From contig JACJYO010000003.1 in the NCBI GenBank assembly GCA_020636075.1, forward strand, positions 1 to 64,000: a stretch of 64,000 bases of DNA. Reading direction: 5' to 3'. The notes under the pieces were generated by a model. The model made no database searches. It worked only from the letters and a program-made list of their open reading frames with translations, and was not told where the DNA came from. A program made the position numbers and the translations under genes. Positions 33,264-42,809 of this stretch are shown piece by piece. Every line of letters begins with the position of its first letter. Position 1 is the stretch's first letter. This stretch comes from Lewinellaceae bacterium. Lineage in GTDB: Bacteria > Bacteroidota > Bacteroidia > Chitinophagales > Saprospiraceae.

Positions 33264-35571
33264 TCCAACCTTTTTATCCGACGCACTCATCCAGGCGCTG
33301 GGGTGGACGCTGGTCCACTCGTTGTGGCAAGGCGCCGCCATTGCCCTCATCCTGTGGCTGGTTTTACCACGCCTGAGCCGGTCCAACCATCGGTATTGGG
33401 CGTCTTATGCCGCTTTGCTAACTGTCCTGGTGGCTGCCTGCATTTCCTTTGTTTGGGTGTATACAACCCGGGAAACGCTCGTCGAACTGGCACCGGGGGC
33501 AAGTGATGCGACCTTTTTTTCCGACGGCGGCATTGCAGCAGCGCCTTTGCAAATCAGTTTTTGGCAAAACCTGGCCCAGCACCTGGAACCCTATCACCCG
33601 CTGATCGTCAGTATTTGGCTGCTGGGCTTTGTCTTTTTCCTGTTCCAACTTGGCGGCGGCCTGCGCTACATCTACCGCCTGCGGCGCAGTCACAACCAGC
33701 CACTGGAACCCCTCTGGCAGGAAAAACTGCAGGCGCTTGCCAGCCGGATCGGCTTGTCGCATCCGGTAGGTCTGCTGGAATCTGCGCTGGTAAAAGCCCC
33801 TATGGCACTGGGATTTTTCAAACCCCTCATTTTATTGCCGATCGGCATGGCCAACCAACTCAGCCCGGTTGAGGTGGAAGCAATTCTCGCCCATGAGTTG
33901 GCCCATATTGCCCGGCGCGACTGGTTGTTCAACCTCATGCAAGCGATCATCGAAGCACTTTTTTACTTCCACCCCGCAGTTTGGTGGATCGCCGCCACCA
34001 TACGCGCCGAACGGGAAAACTGCTGTGACGACACCGCTGTAGCGCTCACCGGCAACCGGCTCGTGTATGCCAAAACACTGGTCCGCTTGCAAGATATCAC
34101 CCGGCCGGCGCCAGTGCCCAGCCTGACGCTCGGCATCGACGGCGCACCCAACCTGCTCCGCCGCCGCCCCCTCTTACTCGAACGTATTAAACGCATTCTT
34201 CACCAACCACAACAATCCGCTTCTCTTATGGAAAAAACAATAGCTATGGCCATTCTGGTGGCTCTGATCACACTGCTGACCGTGCGCGCCAATACGCCCC
34301 CTGCACTGGTAGAAAGCATTCGCGAAATTGCCGAAAAGCCCATGACCTGGCTTGCTCAGGTGCCTACACCGCACATCGCTACAAGCTTGCAGGCGCCGGC
34401 ACGCGACTCTGTGCCCGACCCGGTTAAACGCCAGCGCATCGTACGGGAAGATGACGATCAAAAGGTGGAAATGCAGCTTGAAAATGGCAAGATCACCCAG
34501 CTCAAAATTGATGGCCAGGAGATCGCTCCTGAAAACTACAACCAGTATGAAAGCCTTACCGAAAGCCTGCGCCAGGACATGACACCTCCTTCGCCCCCTT
34601 CCCCCCCATCGCCGCCGAATGAGCCATTTGGTGTTTGGGCCGAACCCCGGGCACCCCGGGCACCCTTCCCGCCGCACCGTTCGTCTTCCCGCATCAGCAC
34701 CGAAACGGACGACAAGGGAAACACTGTTATCAAGGTTGAGCGCAACGGGCAACCGCTTGAAATCAAGGTGAAAGACGGCGAAGTGTGGGTTGAAGATGAA
34801 AAAATTGAAGTCGGCGAAACCATGGATATCGATGTGGAGCAGGAATGGCCAGGCCGTGCATTTTGGTTTGACGGCGACAAAAACATGAAGATCGATCTCG
34901 ATGGAAACCGCCTGCACTTTCGCAGCCCTGAAGGGCTGATCTTGGAGGCTCCGGATGGCCCGCAGTTGTTCGAATTTAAGCAAAACGGCGACCATTTCAT
35001 TTTTAAAGGTCATGATGGCCTGGAAAACTTTTCATTTGAAATGCCTGAATTAAGCAAGGCCGATCTGGCCCGTATTCAAACTGAAACAGCCGTTGGCCTG
35101 GAAAAAGAACGGAAGGCGCTTGAAAAGCAGATGCGGGAATTGGAAAAGCAAATGCAGCAAAGCGATAAAGACCAGAAAAAAGAACAAAAAGAACAGTACC
35201 GCGCCATGCAGGAGGCACAACGGGCTCTCGAAGATGCCCAGGTTGCCCAAAAAAGAGCAATGGAACGCGCGTTCCGGGATAAGCAAAGAGTCCGCGAAGA
35301 TGTTCGCCGCGTTGAGCAACGCGACAGGGTGCGTGCCCTGCAATTCCAAACCCAAACGGAATCGTATGGCTCTGTCATTCCAAAAGCTTTGCTCAAGGAT
35401 AAACTGATCGACGATCCGGACAATTACACCTTTGAAATTTCAAAAAAAGACATGCGCGTAAACGGCAAGAAACAATCCGACACCCTGCATACCAAATACC
35501 TCGAACTGTACCGGAAGTACAATAGAAAAGAGATTGGCAATGACAAGGTCAAGATCCGCGTAAGAAACTGA
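33253..35571 (+). CDS. BlaR1/MecR1-like M56 membrane metallopeptidase
   Basis: The 772-residue protein begins with membrane helices (about 12-38, 52-72, 115-138) and an M56 metalloprotease domain whose zinc motif is HELAH (214-218), followed by AERENCCDD. A further membrane helix lies near 325-345. The C-terminal half is not a penicillin-binding sensor: it has a Pro-rich linker (PPSPPSPPSPP), a beta-rich region with repeated acidic/basic strands, and a long charged coiled coil (about 610-700). Known of the family: the protease is activated by an external signal and leads to cleavage of BlaI. Here the signal is probably not a beta-lactam, given the replaced sensor. It overlaps blaI by 11 bp. 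Confidence 0.92.
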   Translation: MMHSPTFLSDALIQALGWTLVHSLWQGAAIALILWLVLPRLSRSNHRYWASYAALLTVLVAACISFVWVYTTRETLVELAPGASDATFFSDGGIAAAPLQISFWQNLAQHLEPYHPLIVSIWLLGFVFFLFQLGGGLRYIYRLRRSHNQPLEPLWQEKLQALASRIGLSHPVGLLESALVKAPMALGFFKPLILLPIGMANQLSPVEVEAILAHELAHIARRDWLFNLMQAIIEALFYFHPAVWWIAATIRAERENCCDDTAVALTGNRLVYAKTLVRLQDITRPAPVPSLTLGIDGAPNLLRRRPLLLERIKRILHQPQQSASLMEKTIAMAILVALITLLTVRANTPPALVESIREIAEKPMTWLAQVPTPHIATSLQAPARDSVPDPVKRQRIVREDDDQKVEMQLENGKITQLKIDGQEIAPENYNQYESLTESLRQDMTPPSPPSPPSPPNEPFGVWAEPRAPRAPFPPHRSSSRISTETDDKGNTVIKVERNGQPLEIKVKDGEVWVEDEKIEVGETMDIDVEQEWPGRAFWFDGDKNMKIDLDGNRLHFRSPEGLILEAPDGPQLFEFKQNGDHFIFKGHDGLENFSFEMPELSKADLARIQTETAVGLEKERKALEKQMRELEKQMQQSDKDQKKEQKEQYRAMQEAQRALEDAQVAQKRAMERAFRDKQRVREDVRRVEQRDRVRALQFQTQTESYGSVIPKALLKDKLIDDPDNYTFEISKKDMRVNGKKQSDTLHTKYLELYRKYNRKEIGNDKVKIRVRN

Positions 35572-35714
35572 TCAGATACTGAACTATGCTTGGATATCGT
35601 GGCCTGCCTCTTGCTGGGGGCAGGCCATTTTTTATAGTTGCTAAAAAAACCTGCACTTTCAGACTTACCCGTACACAACCCGGAAAACAACGCCTAATTT
35701 TGCATTAAAAACGG

Positions 35715-37331
35715 ATGCAACGCCTGTCTGATTCCATGTTGGAGCGCCTGCTGTTTGGCATGGCCCTGCTGCTCGCCCTTGCACCGGTCTGGTGCTCCGG
35801 GCGTTTTTTTGTAACGGGCGACGGCCCCTGCCACATTTACAATTCCCGGGTGTTGCTCGATTTCATGCTGGGGCAACACCGCGCCTTTTACGACCCGTTT
35901 TACTTCCTGAATACCCGATTTGAGCCCAATTGGTTGAGCCACATTTGCCTGGCTGTGCTTCAACTGGTTTTTTCCCCGGAAATAGCCGAAAAACTATTTC
36001 TTTCGGCCTATGTGCTGCTGTTCGCTTTTGGACTGCGTTTTCTCTTGCGTCAGATCAATCCGGCCAACCGCTTTCTGACTTCAGTCGGTCTGCTGTTTGC
36101 GTGGCATTACTTGTTGCAGGCGGGTTTTTATAATTATGCGTTGAGCATTGGACTGTTTTTCTGGGTATGCGGCTATTGGATGCAGCACCGGCTGGATTGG
36201 AAACCAGGTCCGATGCTGGTGATGGCCGCCCTGTGGGTTTTGCTGTTCAGCGCCCATCCAATGGGCCTGATTTTCAGCATTGCGTTTATTGGGTTAGGGC
36301 TGGTTGCCGAAGCAGTACAGGCGCTGAAACGACATGGCGCCCAACAAGCCTGGGTACAGCTGCGCGGGCCGGTATTGCGCCTGGCATTGGCTGCCCTTCC
36401 CATGCTGGCATTGTTGACTTCCTATTTTTTGCGAAAGCCCTGGGGGGCCGACCCCAATACTTCAACCATGGCCAGCCTGGCAACCAATTTGGTTCAGGCA
36501 AAAACACTGATCACCCTAAATTCTACTGAACGCGACATCGCAAAATTTGCCGGAGCGCTTGTCGGGTTGCTGCTTTGCTTCGCTATCTGGCAACGGCGAC
36601 GCACCCGGGTATTTGCCGATTTCATCCTCCTCTTCACTGGTTTTGTGCTGTGGCAATATTTCCGGCAGGCAGGAGCCGACGCCATGGAACAGGCGATGCC
36701 CGAACGCATACAGCCCTTCATCTGGCTGGGTTTGCTGTGCTGGATAGCCACGGCGCAATTTCCTGAAATTATTTGTCGGCTTGCTCCGGCCCTTGCCGGG
36801 GGGCTGCTTGCCGCCTTCCTGAGCGTCCGCATTCCAATTTTGCAAAAAGCATCTGCCCTGGTGGAAGACTACGTTAGTTGCATCCAGTACATCGATGAAG
36901 AATCGGTGATCCTGGTCATGAACTACGATTTTGGCGGGTTAGACTTCGAGGGCCGCCCAATTGTCAACCGAAACCCTATTTTTATGCATGCCGCCGATTA
37001 TATAGGCGCATACCGGGCGGCCATTATGTCGGATAATTATGAAGCCACACGATCCTATTTTCCTATAATATGGCACTGGCAACGGGACATGTTTGGCCAA
37101 ACCAACAAGGACGGCATCAACTTCGATAACCGACCGCCCCGGGCAGATATCCTGAGCTACGACTGGCGAAGTGAAGGTTATAAAATTGACTATGTGCTCC
37201 TGCTCAGCTATGACCAGCGTTTCTATGACCATCAATATTCCAGGGAAATGATGGGGCAACTCGAATCGGCCTATCAAATCGTAAGCGGATCGCCCCGGGG
37301 CAAAGCAGAACTTTGGAAACGAAAGGAGTAA
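35715..37331 (+). CDS. Polytopic membrane protein of unknown function
   Basis: The 538-residue protein has about ten hydrophobic segments between residues 10 and 390 and a soluble C-terminal part (about 395-538). An early GDGPCHIYNSRVLL loop recalls the first periplasmic loop of GT-C-fold membrane glycosyltransferases, but I see no confident family signature. The start ATG gives an N-terminal amphipathic segment before the first helix. A methyltransferase gene follows after 13 bp, so the two probably form an operon. A role in cell-envelope glycan synthesis is a weak inference. Confidence 0.7.
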   Translation: MQRLSDSMLERLLFGMALLLALAPVWCSGRFFVTGDGPCHIYNSRVLLDFMLGQHRAFYDPFYFLNTRFEPNWLSHICLAVLQLVFSPEIAEKLFLSAYVLLFAFGLRFLLRQINPANRFLTSVGLLFAWHYLLQAGFYNYALSIGLFFWVCGYWMQHRLDWKPGPMLVMAALWVLLFSAHPMGLIFSIAFIGLGLVAEAVQALKRHGAQQAWVQLRGPVLRLALAALPMLALLTSYFLRKPWGADPNTSTMASLATNLVQAKTLITLNSTERDIAKFAGALVGLLLCFAIWQRRRTRVFADFILLFTGFVLWQYFRQAGADAMEQAMPERIQPFIWLGLLCWIATAQFPEIICRLAPALAGGLLAAFLSVRIPILQKASALVEDYVSCIQYIDEESVILVMNYDFGGLDFEGRPIVNRNPIFMHAADYIGAYRAAIMSDNYEATRSYFPIIWHWQRDMFGQTNKDGINFDNRPPRADILSYDWRSEGYKIDYVLLLSYDQRFYDHQYSREMMGQLESAYQIVSGSPRGKAELWKRKE

Positions 37332-37344
37332 AATCCTGCCTGCC

Positions 37345-37983
37345 ATGGATAAAAACAAGCTCGCCATTGTGCTATTCGACAAGCACGCAAAAACCTATCA
37401 GGACAAATACATGAACGTGGATTTGTATCGCGATAGCTTCAACCGTTTTTGCGAAGCCATAACTCCTGAAGGCGCCAATATTCTGGAACTCGCCTGTGGC
37501 CCGGGTAATGTCACGCGGTTTTTATTGAACAAACGCCCCGATTTTAAAATCCTGGGAACCGACCTCGCGCCCAACATGCTCAACCTCGCCCGGCAGAATA
37601 ACCCGGAGGCGGAATTTCAATTGATGGACTGCCGGGATATAGCGCGTATTGAAACCCGGTATGACGGCATCATGTGCGGATTCTGTTTGCCCTATTTGTC
37701 AAAGTCCGAATCGATTGCGTTGATCGCCGACGCTTCAATTTTATTGAAAAAAAAAGGCGTATTCTATATCAGCACTATGGAAGATGACTATGAAAAATCG
37801 GGATGGCAAGGCCCCAGCTCCGGTGGGCCGGACAAATTATTTCTCTATTATCATCAGGCAGATTATCTATCCAAAGCGCTGCTTGAAAACGGTTTTTTAA
37901 TACTCGATTTACAACGCGTAACGTACCCTGGCACAGACGATTCAATAATTACGGATTTGATTTTGCTGGCGCAAAAACTATAG
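37345..37983 (+). CDS. Class I SAM-dependent methyltransferase
   Basis: The 212-residue protein has the class I fold signatures: motif I ILELACGPGNVTRFL (about 46-60), the acidic motif II in GTDLAPNMLNLAR (about 71-83), and FQLMDCRDI as motif III. It uses S-adenosylmethionine; the methyl acceptor cannot be inferred. It lies 13 bp after the membrane protein gene and is probably co-transcribed. The start ATG at 37345 gives a typical full-length N-terminus. Cytoplasmic. Confidence 0.9.
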   Translation: MDKNKLAIVLFDKHAKTYQDKYMNVDLYRDSFNRFCEAITPEGANILELACGPGNVTRFLLNKRPDFKILGTDLAPNMLNLARQNNPEAEFQLMDCRDIARIETRYDGIMCGFCLPYLSKSESIALIADASILLKKKGVFYISTMEDDYEKSGWQGPSSGGPDKLFLYYHQADYLSKALLENGFLILDLQRVTYPGTDDSIITDLILLAQKL

Positions 37984-38118
37984 ACTATTTTATCTGGAAA
38001 GTATAGAACCTGCCTGATAATTGCATTCGAACACGTTTATCCAATCGGGTATATTCATCTATAGCGATATACAAATTTATTCAAGCATAATCTGCAACTC
38101 CAACCGGGGTGTACTTCG

Positions 38119-39072
38119 CTACCCGGCAATAGCCACCACAAACAATAAGGTGCCTAGACTCAGCAGACTTGCTCCTGCCGTTACCGCAGAAGCAAGTGTT
38201 GCATCACCTCCATAGCGCTGAAGGAGAATTACGTTCAATACTGCCGGGGGCAGACCGGCCATAATCACCAGGTCGACGCGCCATATTTCCGGCAAGCCGA
38301 AAACAATCCCTAAAATCCCGGCCAATAATGGACATAACAAAAGCTTCAGCGCTACGACAATGCCGAAGGGTTTGATGATGTGGTCAATCCTGGGTTTTCG
38401 AAGTTTGAGGCTGATGATAAGGATCGAAAGGGGAACAACCAGGCCAGCCAGTATGTGCCCTGCACGGAAAACAGGTTGCATCAGCGGATGTTGTTCGCCC
38501 GGCAAACCCAGTACGCTCCAAAGCAATCCGGATACAAGTGCCATGCAAATGGGGGTCTTGGCAAAAGCAATCAGCGACCGTCCAAGGTCTTGAAACGAGA
38601 TGGCACCGGATCCGAAGTGCATGGCCAGGAGTGGCCCGATTGTAAAAATGGTTAACCCGACACCAATCTCCGAGACCAAAACAGCCTCTTCCATGGCATT
38701 GGGGTTGTTTGGAAAAGCTATGGAAATTATAGAATATCCTAAGGTTGCAGAAGTTCCAAATCCTGTGCAAAGGACAACTACACCGAGTTGGGGTAGGTCC
38801 AGCCCGAACCGGCGGCCTGCAATCCAGGCCAGCGCCATGCCACACAACTCAACTGCCATCATTATAACCGGACCTTCAAATCTGTTGAGTTCAATGGTCA
38901 TATTGGCAAGACTGACAAAGATCATGGCCGGAATGCCAAAATCAAAAATGACCCTGGAAAGGGTTCCGGCCATGGCCTCATCCAGCATACCACGTCGCCT
39001 GGCCAGTATGCCAATTACTGCAATAATGACCAGAACAATAATGGAAGCAAACAGCGACTGGAATATTTGCAT
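38119..39072 (-). CDS. AEC-family (auxin efflux carrier-like) transporter
   Basis: The frame reaches 39144, but the ATG at 39072 (MQIFQSLFASIIVLVIIAVIG) begins directly with a membrane helix and gives 317 residues, normal for bacterial AEC carriers. About ten membrane helices are visible. LARRRGMLDEAMAGTLSRVIFDFGIPAMIF matches the family N-terminus by pattern, and the C-terminal GLPPAVLNVILLQRYGGDATLAS is also typical. Known of the family: export or uptake of organic acids such as malate. The substrate here is unknown. It stands alone between oppositely oriented or unrelated genes. Confidence 0.88.
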   Translation of the reverse strand: MQIFQSLFASIIVLVIIAVIGILARRRGMLDEAMAGTLSRVIFDFGIPAMIFVSLANMTIELNRFEGPVIMMAVELCGMALAWIAGRRFGLDLPQLGVVVLCTGFGTSATLGYSIISIAFPNNPNAMEEAVLVSEIGVGLTIFTIGPLLAMHFGSGAISFQDLGRSLIAFAKTPICMALVSGLLWSVLGLPGEQHPLMQPVFRAGHILAGLVVPLSILIISLKLRKPRIDHIIKPFGIVVALKLLLCPLLAGILGIVFGLPEIWRVDLVIMAGLPPAVLNVILLQRYGGDATLASAVTAGASLLSLGTLLFVVAIAG

Positions 39073-39147
39073 GATCTGTGTTTCAGTTTTAAGTAATTGC
39101 CAAATTGCATAGAAAGGGTGCTGATTCTGAACGCAGCCTGCCAATTT

Positions 39148-39759
39148 CTAATGCGCCAGCCTGATTTTCCAAACGGCTTCGAACATCTTGCATTTATCCA
39201 GTTTTCGGATACCGGTTATGGATATTGCTTTTTCGAAAATGCGCCGCGCCCTGTTTTTAGATTTTTGATCCTGGTATTTCCAGGGTTCCAGTTGTAAAAC
39301 CGTTTGAAGCATGTCGTTGCTCAAACCGAGCAAGGCCGGCCGGATTACGGAATTCAGGTCGGCATAGGTATAGGGTTGGTTTCCATTTTTTTGCCAGCTG
39401 GCAAACCAGTACTGTTGTACTTGTTTGGCCATATCGATCTGTAGTTGAAAATAGGTTCTGATAGATGTCGTGTCAAGCCCCAACTGCATGGCTTGGGTCA
39501 AACTGCTTTCCAGCACCACTTTTTCGCGTGCCAGGTCTTCAATGGGCAACTGATGCTCCCACTTGTAGGCCGCAACATCTTTCATATAACTCAAGCGTTC
39601 GTTCATCTGATTAGCGAGTTTTTTTGTGTGCTTTTCCGGCAGATCAAGGCCTTTAGCCGGAGTTCCGGCATGCCTGTTCAGGCCCGGATCAGCGTTAATT
39701 GTCCGGTACCCGGTTATCGGAATCAGGAACAGGAAAAAAAGCGTAAGTACTCGCATCAA
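39148..39759 (-). CDS. Secreted gamma-class chorismate mutase (AroQ)
   Basis: The 203-residue protein starts with a hydrophobic signal sequence (about 1-24). The mature N-terminal half matches the exported AroQ-gamma pattern: RLSYMKDVAAYKW, LPIEDLAREKVVL, the spaced GLDTTSIRTYF and QIDMAKQVQQYW. Arg, Lys and Glu residues in these helices are the expected active-site positions. The enzyme converts chorismate to prephenate; exported forms are known in several bacteria. The C-terminal half is helical and probably regulatory or structural, as in other gamma-class members. Notably, its promoter has the same 65-bp architecture as the lectin-array genes, so it may be secreted under the same control. 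Confidence 0.8.
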   Translation of the reverse strand: MMRVLTLFFLFLIPITGYRTINADPGLNRHAGTPAKGLDLPEKHTKKLANQMNERLSYMKDVAAYKWEHQLPIEDLAREKVVLESSLTQAMQLGLDTTSIRTYFQLQIDMAKQVQQYWFASWQKNGNQPYTYADLNSVIRPALLGLSNDMLQTVLQLEPWKYQDQKSKNRARRIFEKAISITGIRKLDKCKMFEAVWKIRLAH

Positions 39760-39792
39760 AAGCAGTCAGATTGGGTGAACGATTTGTATGTA

Positions 39793-39857
39793 CAAAAGTG
39801 CCGGGTTTTTCCAGACCAAGGTTGGAGTATTGTTTTGTTTTTATGGACTATTGTTTC
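39793..39857 (-). promoter_or_regulatory. 65-bp regulon promoter of the chorismate mutase gene
   Basis: In gene direction: repeat AACAATAGTCC (39845-39857), repeat AACAATACTCC (39824-39836), 23 bp, then -7 box CACTTTTG (39793-39800). Spacing is identical to the lectin-gene promoters. Confidence 0.8.
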
Positions 39858-39941
39858 CGTCGTAGTACAATGCTGCCCCGGCGCAGTACGATTCCTGTGC
39901 CAGGGCAGTAGAGTAACCTTGTGTTTATTGATCTTTATAAA

Positions 39942-40706
39942 TCATTTAGAATTATGCGCCAGATCAAGTGTGTATAGCTGTTCGGTGAGCGGTTCGATGG
40001 CGAGCTTCCCAAGGGAATCCGCGAGCATCTGGCGCTCCGGGTTCTGCCCCCAATCATCAACGCTACTGGTAGGGTGAAAAAAGCTGATAGACAGCACTTC
40101 GTATAAACCCGGGTTCAGTACATGGTAGCTACGCCGTTTTTGTCCCGAATTTTCAATGATCTCAGACAAGTCATTTGTGACAATATCTACGGCAGCATCA
40201 TAGGTACCTGGCGCAAAAAAGCCATTGTAAACCATCACTTTATCACCCGGCTCCGGAAGGTAGTCCGGCGTATTATCGGCAAGAGCATGGGTATCATGGA
40301 TCAAGCCGGTGGTATACTCTTCCACGATAAGTGGTTCGCGGTACAAGGGATACAGTCGCTGCAGCACCGCATCCCGCTCATCGCTGTTGAGCCATTCTGT
40401 CGTGCTGCTACCTGGTTGAAAGAACGAGATCACATACACTTCTGCGCTATCCGGGTTGCTCATAAAATAGGTGCGCCGCGTCTGGCCGGAGTTTTTGATA
40501 GCCGCGCTGAAATCCTCAACAACAATGCGCTTACCTTCTTCATAGTCGGCCGGCTTAAATTTATGCGTGAAGGAAATGACCAAATGGCCATCCTCCGGGA
40601 GATAAGTTTTGGTCTCTGTGTCCTTGTCACAAGCCCAAAAAAGGGATGAGGCCAGCAAGGCAAAGAAAGGCAGGATCAATCGTCCTGAATTTTGAGCTAG
40701 ATTCAT
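39942..40706 (-). CDS. Lipoprotein with two tandem copies of an unknown domain
   Basis: The ATG at 40706 (rather than the upstream in-frame start at 40772) begins a lipoprotein signal with lipobox LFWAC, giving 254 residues. Two homologous units follow. Each has a DFSAAIKNSGQTRRTY or DLSEIIENSGQKRRSY helix-turn, an SISFFHPTSS/VISFFQPGSS strand and a Trp-rich WLNSDERD/WGQNPERQ segment. The pattern resembles a ferredoxin-like dimeric alpha-beta barrel of the antibiotic-monooxygenase type, but this is only a similarity of layout. The gene lies 44 bp downstream of the delta-60 protein gene, probably in one operon. Confidence 0.7.
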   Translation of the reverse strand: MNLAQNSGRLILPFFALLASSLFWACDKDTETKTYLPEDGHLVISFTHKFKPADYEEGKRIVVEDFSAAIKNSGQTRRTYFMSNPDSAEVYVISFFQPGSSTTEWLNSDERDAVLQRLYPLYREPLIVEEYTTGLIHDTHALADNTPDYLPEPGDKVMVYNGFFAPGTYDAAVDIVTNDLSEIIENSGQKRRSYHVLNPGLYEVLSISFFHPTSSVDDWGQNPERQMLADSLGKLAIEPLTEQLYTLDLAHNSK

Positions 40707-40750
40707 TGTTTTGAATTTTTGATTTTGAGTAGATGTTGAGCTGCTATTTT

Positions 40751-42328
40751 TTATTTCACTACCTGGATACAAACCTGCCCCTGTGAAGAACTAATCTGAA
40801 GCAGGTATAATCCCGATGGCAGTGTGCCGGGAAGTGTGATCGGCTGTTGATAGCTGCCGGGGGTCTGCCGTTGATCAAATACAAAAACGTTTACCGGCTT
40901 GCCGGTAAGATCCAGCAGGCGGATCGTGATCTGTTGTTCCGTTTCGAGCGCATAGCGCAGCACTGCACTGTTGACAATGGGATTTGGGTAAACCAGTACT
41001 TCCTTAGCGGGATTTTCAAAATTCAGGGTCCCTACCTGCAGGTCGTTGAGATATTTCACCAGTATAAAGTCGGCAAGGGTATTGCCGCCCGGGCGACCAT
41101 AACCGGCCAAAATGAGATTTCCATCCGGTGTAGTGGCCATTGAAGTAATGTAATTTTCAGTGCCAGTAACCTGCTGCTTTACAAATCCATTATCCCCAAA
41201 CGCAGTGTCGATGCTCCCGTCCGGGTTAATTCTTCCCACCAAAAATTTATAAGGTGATCCGGTGCTCCCGCCTATCACGATCTTGCCGTCCGGGGTGATC
41301 AATCCGGATTTCAGTTCGCTGCAACCAATCGCCTGATCGAGAATCAGCTTTCCAGTGCCGTGAAAAGTACTGTCCGGTGTGCCATTGGAAAGGTACCTGG
41401 CTACTCCGAAATATTGATCCCCCCCCTGCGCGGTGAAGACAACGACAATCCTTCCATCGTTCTGCAGGCCCGTCCACTGGATCTTCCTGGGTATGTTACT
41501 AAGCGTGTCCACCACTATTCCGCCTGATCCAAAGCCTGCATCTAATGTGCCGTCCGGATGATAACGGACGAGGTAGGGTTTGTGATCGGCTCCATCCACG
41601 GAGTAGCCACCGGCCAGCAACTTTCCATCGGCCTGGACAGCCAGGCTGGTAATTTCATCGTCGACCGGCTCAATTTGGGTGAGCACTTTTCCCTGATTTC
41701 CGAAAGTAGTATCCAGGGATCCATCGATGTTATACCGGGCAAGCGCGAACCCATAATCGTCCGGGTCATTGGGATTATAACTACCTCCCCCGGTCACGAT
41801 CTTGCCGTCGGTTTGCAGGGCAAGGGCATTCGCATAGTCTTCATCATTGAAAAAATCCGTAAAGACAATTCCATTGGTACCAAAGGATGAGTCCAGGGAA
41901 CCATCCGGCAGGTAGCGGACGGTCAGAAAATCACCGTCGTTACCATACCCGGTCGCGACGATCCTTTGATTCTCGTCCAGCGCTGCTGCATAGAATTCTG
42001 AATTGACGTTTCCATAGTTGGAAAGCACGACTCCGCCTGTACCAAAGTCAGGGTCATAACTCCCGTCTTCCAGCAGCCTTAGCAAGACAGCACTGGAGTT
42101 GCCGGGAAACATTTTTGAGTTCCCCACAGCCACCACCTTGTTATCCGGCTGAACCATGACTGAATAAATTCGATCTGATCCGCCCGAATTGAAATCGGCC
42201 ACGACAACTCCATTAGTGCCAAAGGTGGAATCGATCATTCCGGCCTGGGCCATAAGTCCGCTAGTCAGAAAGAGCAGAAAGCCGATCAGGCAGGCGATTC
42301 CATTTTTTTGCGTGTTCGGATAGCTCAT
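40751..42328 (-). CDS. Delta-60 repeat protein with T9SS sorting domain
   Basis: The 525-residue protein has a signal peptide (about 12-28) and at least seven repeats of about 55-60 residues built on DGSLDSSFGTNGIV and ALQTDGKIVTGG, the delta-60 repeat, which forms a beta-propeller-like surface structure. The C-terminal ~80 residues carry a T9SS sorting domain: VYPNPIVNSAVLRY, IRLLDLTGKPV and GLYLLQISSSQG. It is thus expected on the cell surface. It precedes the duplicated-domain lipoprotein gene with which it is probably co-transcribed. Function beyond binding or adhesion is unknown. Confidence 0.9.
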   Translation of the reverse strand: MSYPNTQKNGIACLIGFLLFLTSGLMAQAGMIDSTFGTNGVVVADFNSGGSDRIYSVMVQPDNKVVAVGNSKMFPGNSSAVLLRLLEDGSYDPDFGTGGVVLSNYGNVNSEFYAAALDENQRIVATGYGNDGDFLTVRYLPDGSLDSSFGTNGIVFTDFFNDEDYANALALQTDGKIVTGGGSYNPNDPDDYGFALARYNIDGSLDTTFGNQGKVLTQIEPVDDEITSLAVQADGKLLAGGYSVDGADHKPYLVRYHPDGTLDAGFGSGGIVVDTLSNIPRKIQWTGLQNDGRIVVVFTAQGGDQYFGVARYLSNGTPDSTFHGTGKLILDQAIGCSELKSGLITPDGKIVIGGSTGSPYKFLVGRINPDGSIDTAFGDNGFVKQQVTGTENYITSMATTPDGNLILAGYGRPGGNTLADFILVKYLNDLQVGTLNFENPAKEVLVYPNPIVNSAVLRYALETEQQITIRLLDLTGKPVNVFVFDQRQTPGSYQQPITLPGTLPSGLYLLQISSSQGQVCIQVVK

Positions 42329-42809
42329 TTGTTGAATTTTTAGTTTGCGATTATTGGATTATTGTTTAGGCTAAATGTTTGAAATGAAGCACCACGCTGC
42401 TATGTCAACCCCACCCCCATCCCCTCCCACGCCGATGGCGTGGCTCCCGATTACCCACAAGTAGGTTGATTTTTTTGCAATGTATTATAACTTGAATTGC
42501 GGTCATTTATGGAGCATTTCGCTCCGCCTGGTCAACCCCACCCCCGACCCCTCCCCAAAAAAGAGGAGGGGAGACGTAGAGTTGACCACTTCTTTTTACC
42601 CATTTTGTTATCCTATGGTGTAATCTCACGGTGTACGTCGCGGCTCCCCTCTCCCTTGGGGAGGGGTTGGGGGTGGGGTTGACGCAACGGAGCGTGATAT
42701 TCCAGCCAATCAGGGCATTAATATCAAAGGTCAGGTTGTCATTTCAACCCATGATTCGCATGGTTCCTGTTTCAAGAACCGCCGGGCGTGCGCCCAATCA
42801 TGGAATAAT
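42329..42809. other. 481-bp intergenic region filled by a GC-rich composite repeat
   Basis: No gene is recognised. Most of it is the composite repeat at 42405-42683, which recurs at 60316-60700. No strong terminator is seen for the lectin gene that ends at 42810. Confidence 0.6.
42405..42683. repeat. Composite GC-rich repeat element, copy 1
   Basis: It begins with TCAACCCCACCCCCATCCCC and ends with its complement, GGGGGTGGGGTTGA. It contains a CACGCCGATGGCGTG palindrome and a CCCTCTCCCTTGGGGAGGGG hairpin. The same blocks occur at 60316-60700, partly in inverted order. Confidence 0.8.

Noticed and set aside
33253..35571. Beta-lactam resistance operon
   Set aside because: BlaI and BlaR1-like proteins are present, but there is no penicillin-binding sensor domain and no beta-lactamase gene in the window.
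42347..42370. GATTATTG/GATTATTGTTTAGG upstream of the delta-60 gene
   Set aside because: It resembles the regulon repeat but the copies are about 9 bp apart rather than 21 and no -7 box lies 23 bp away.
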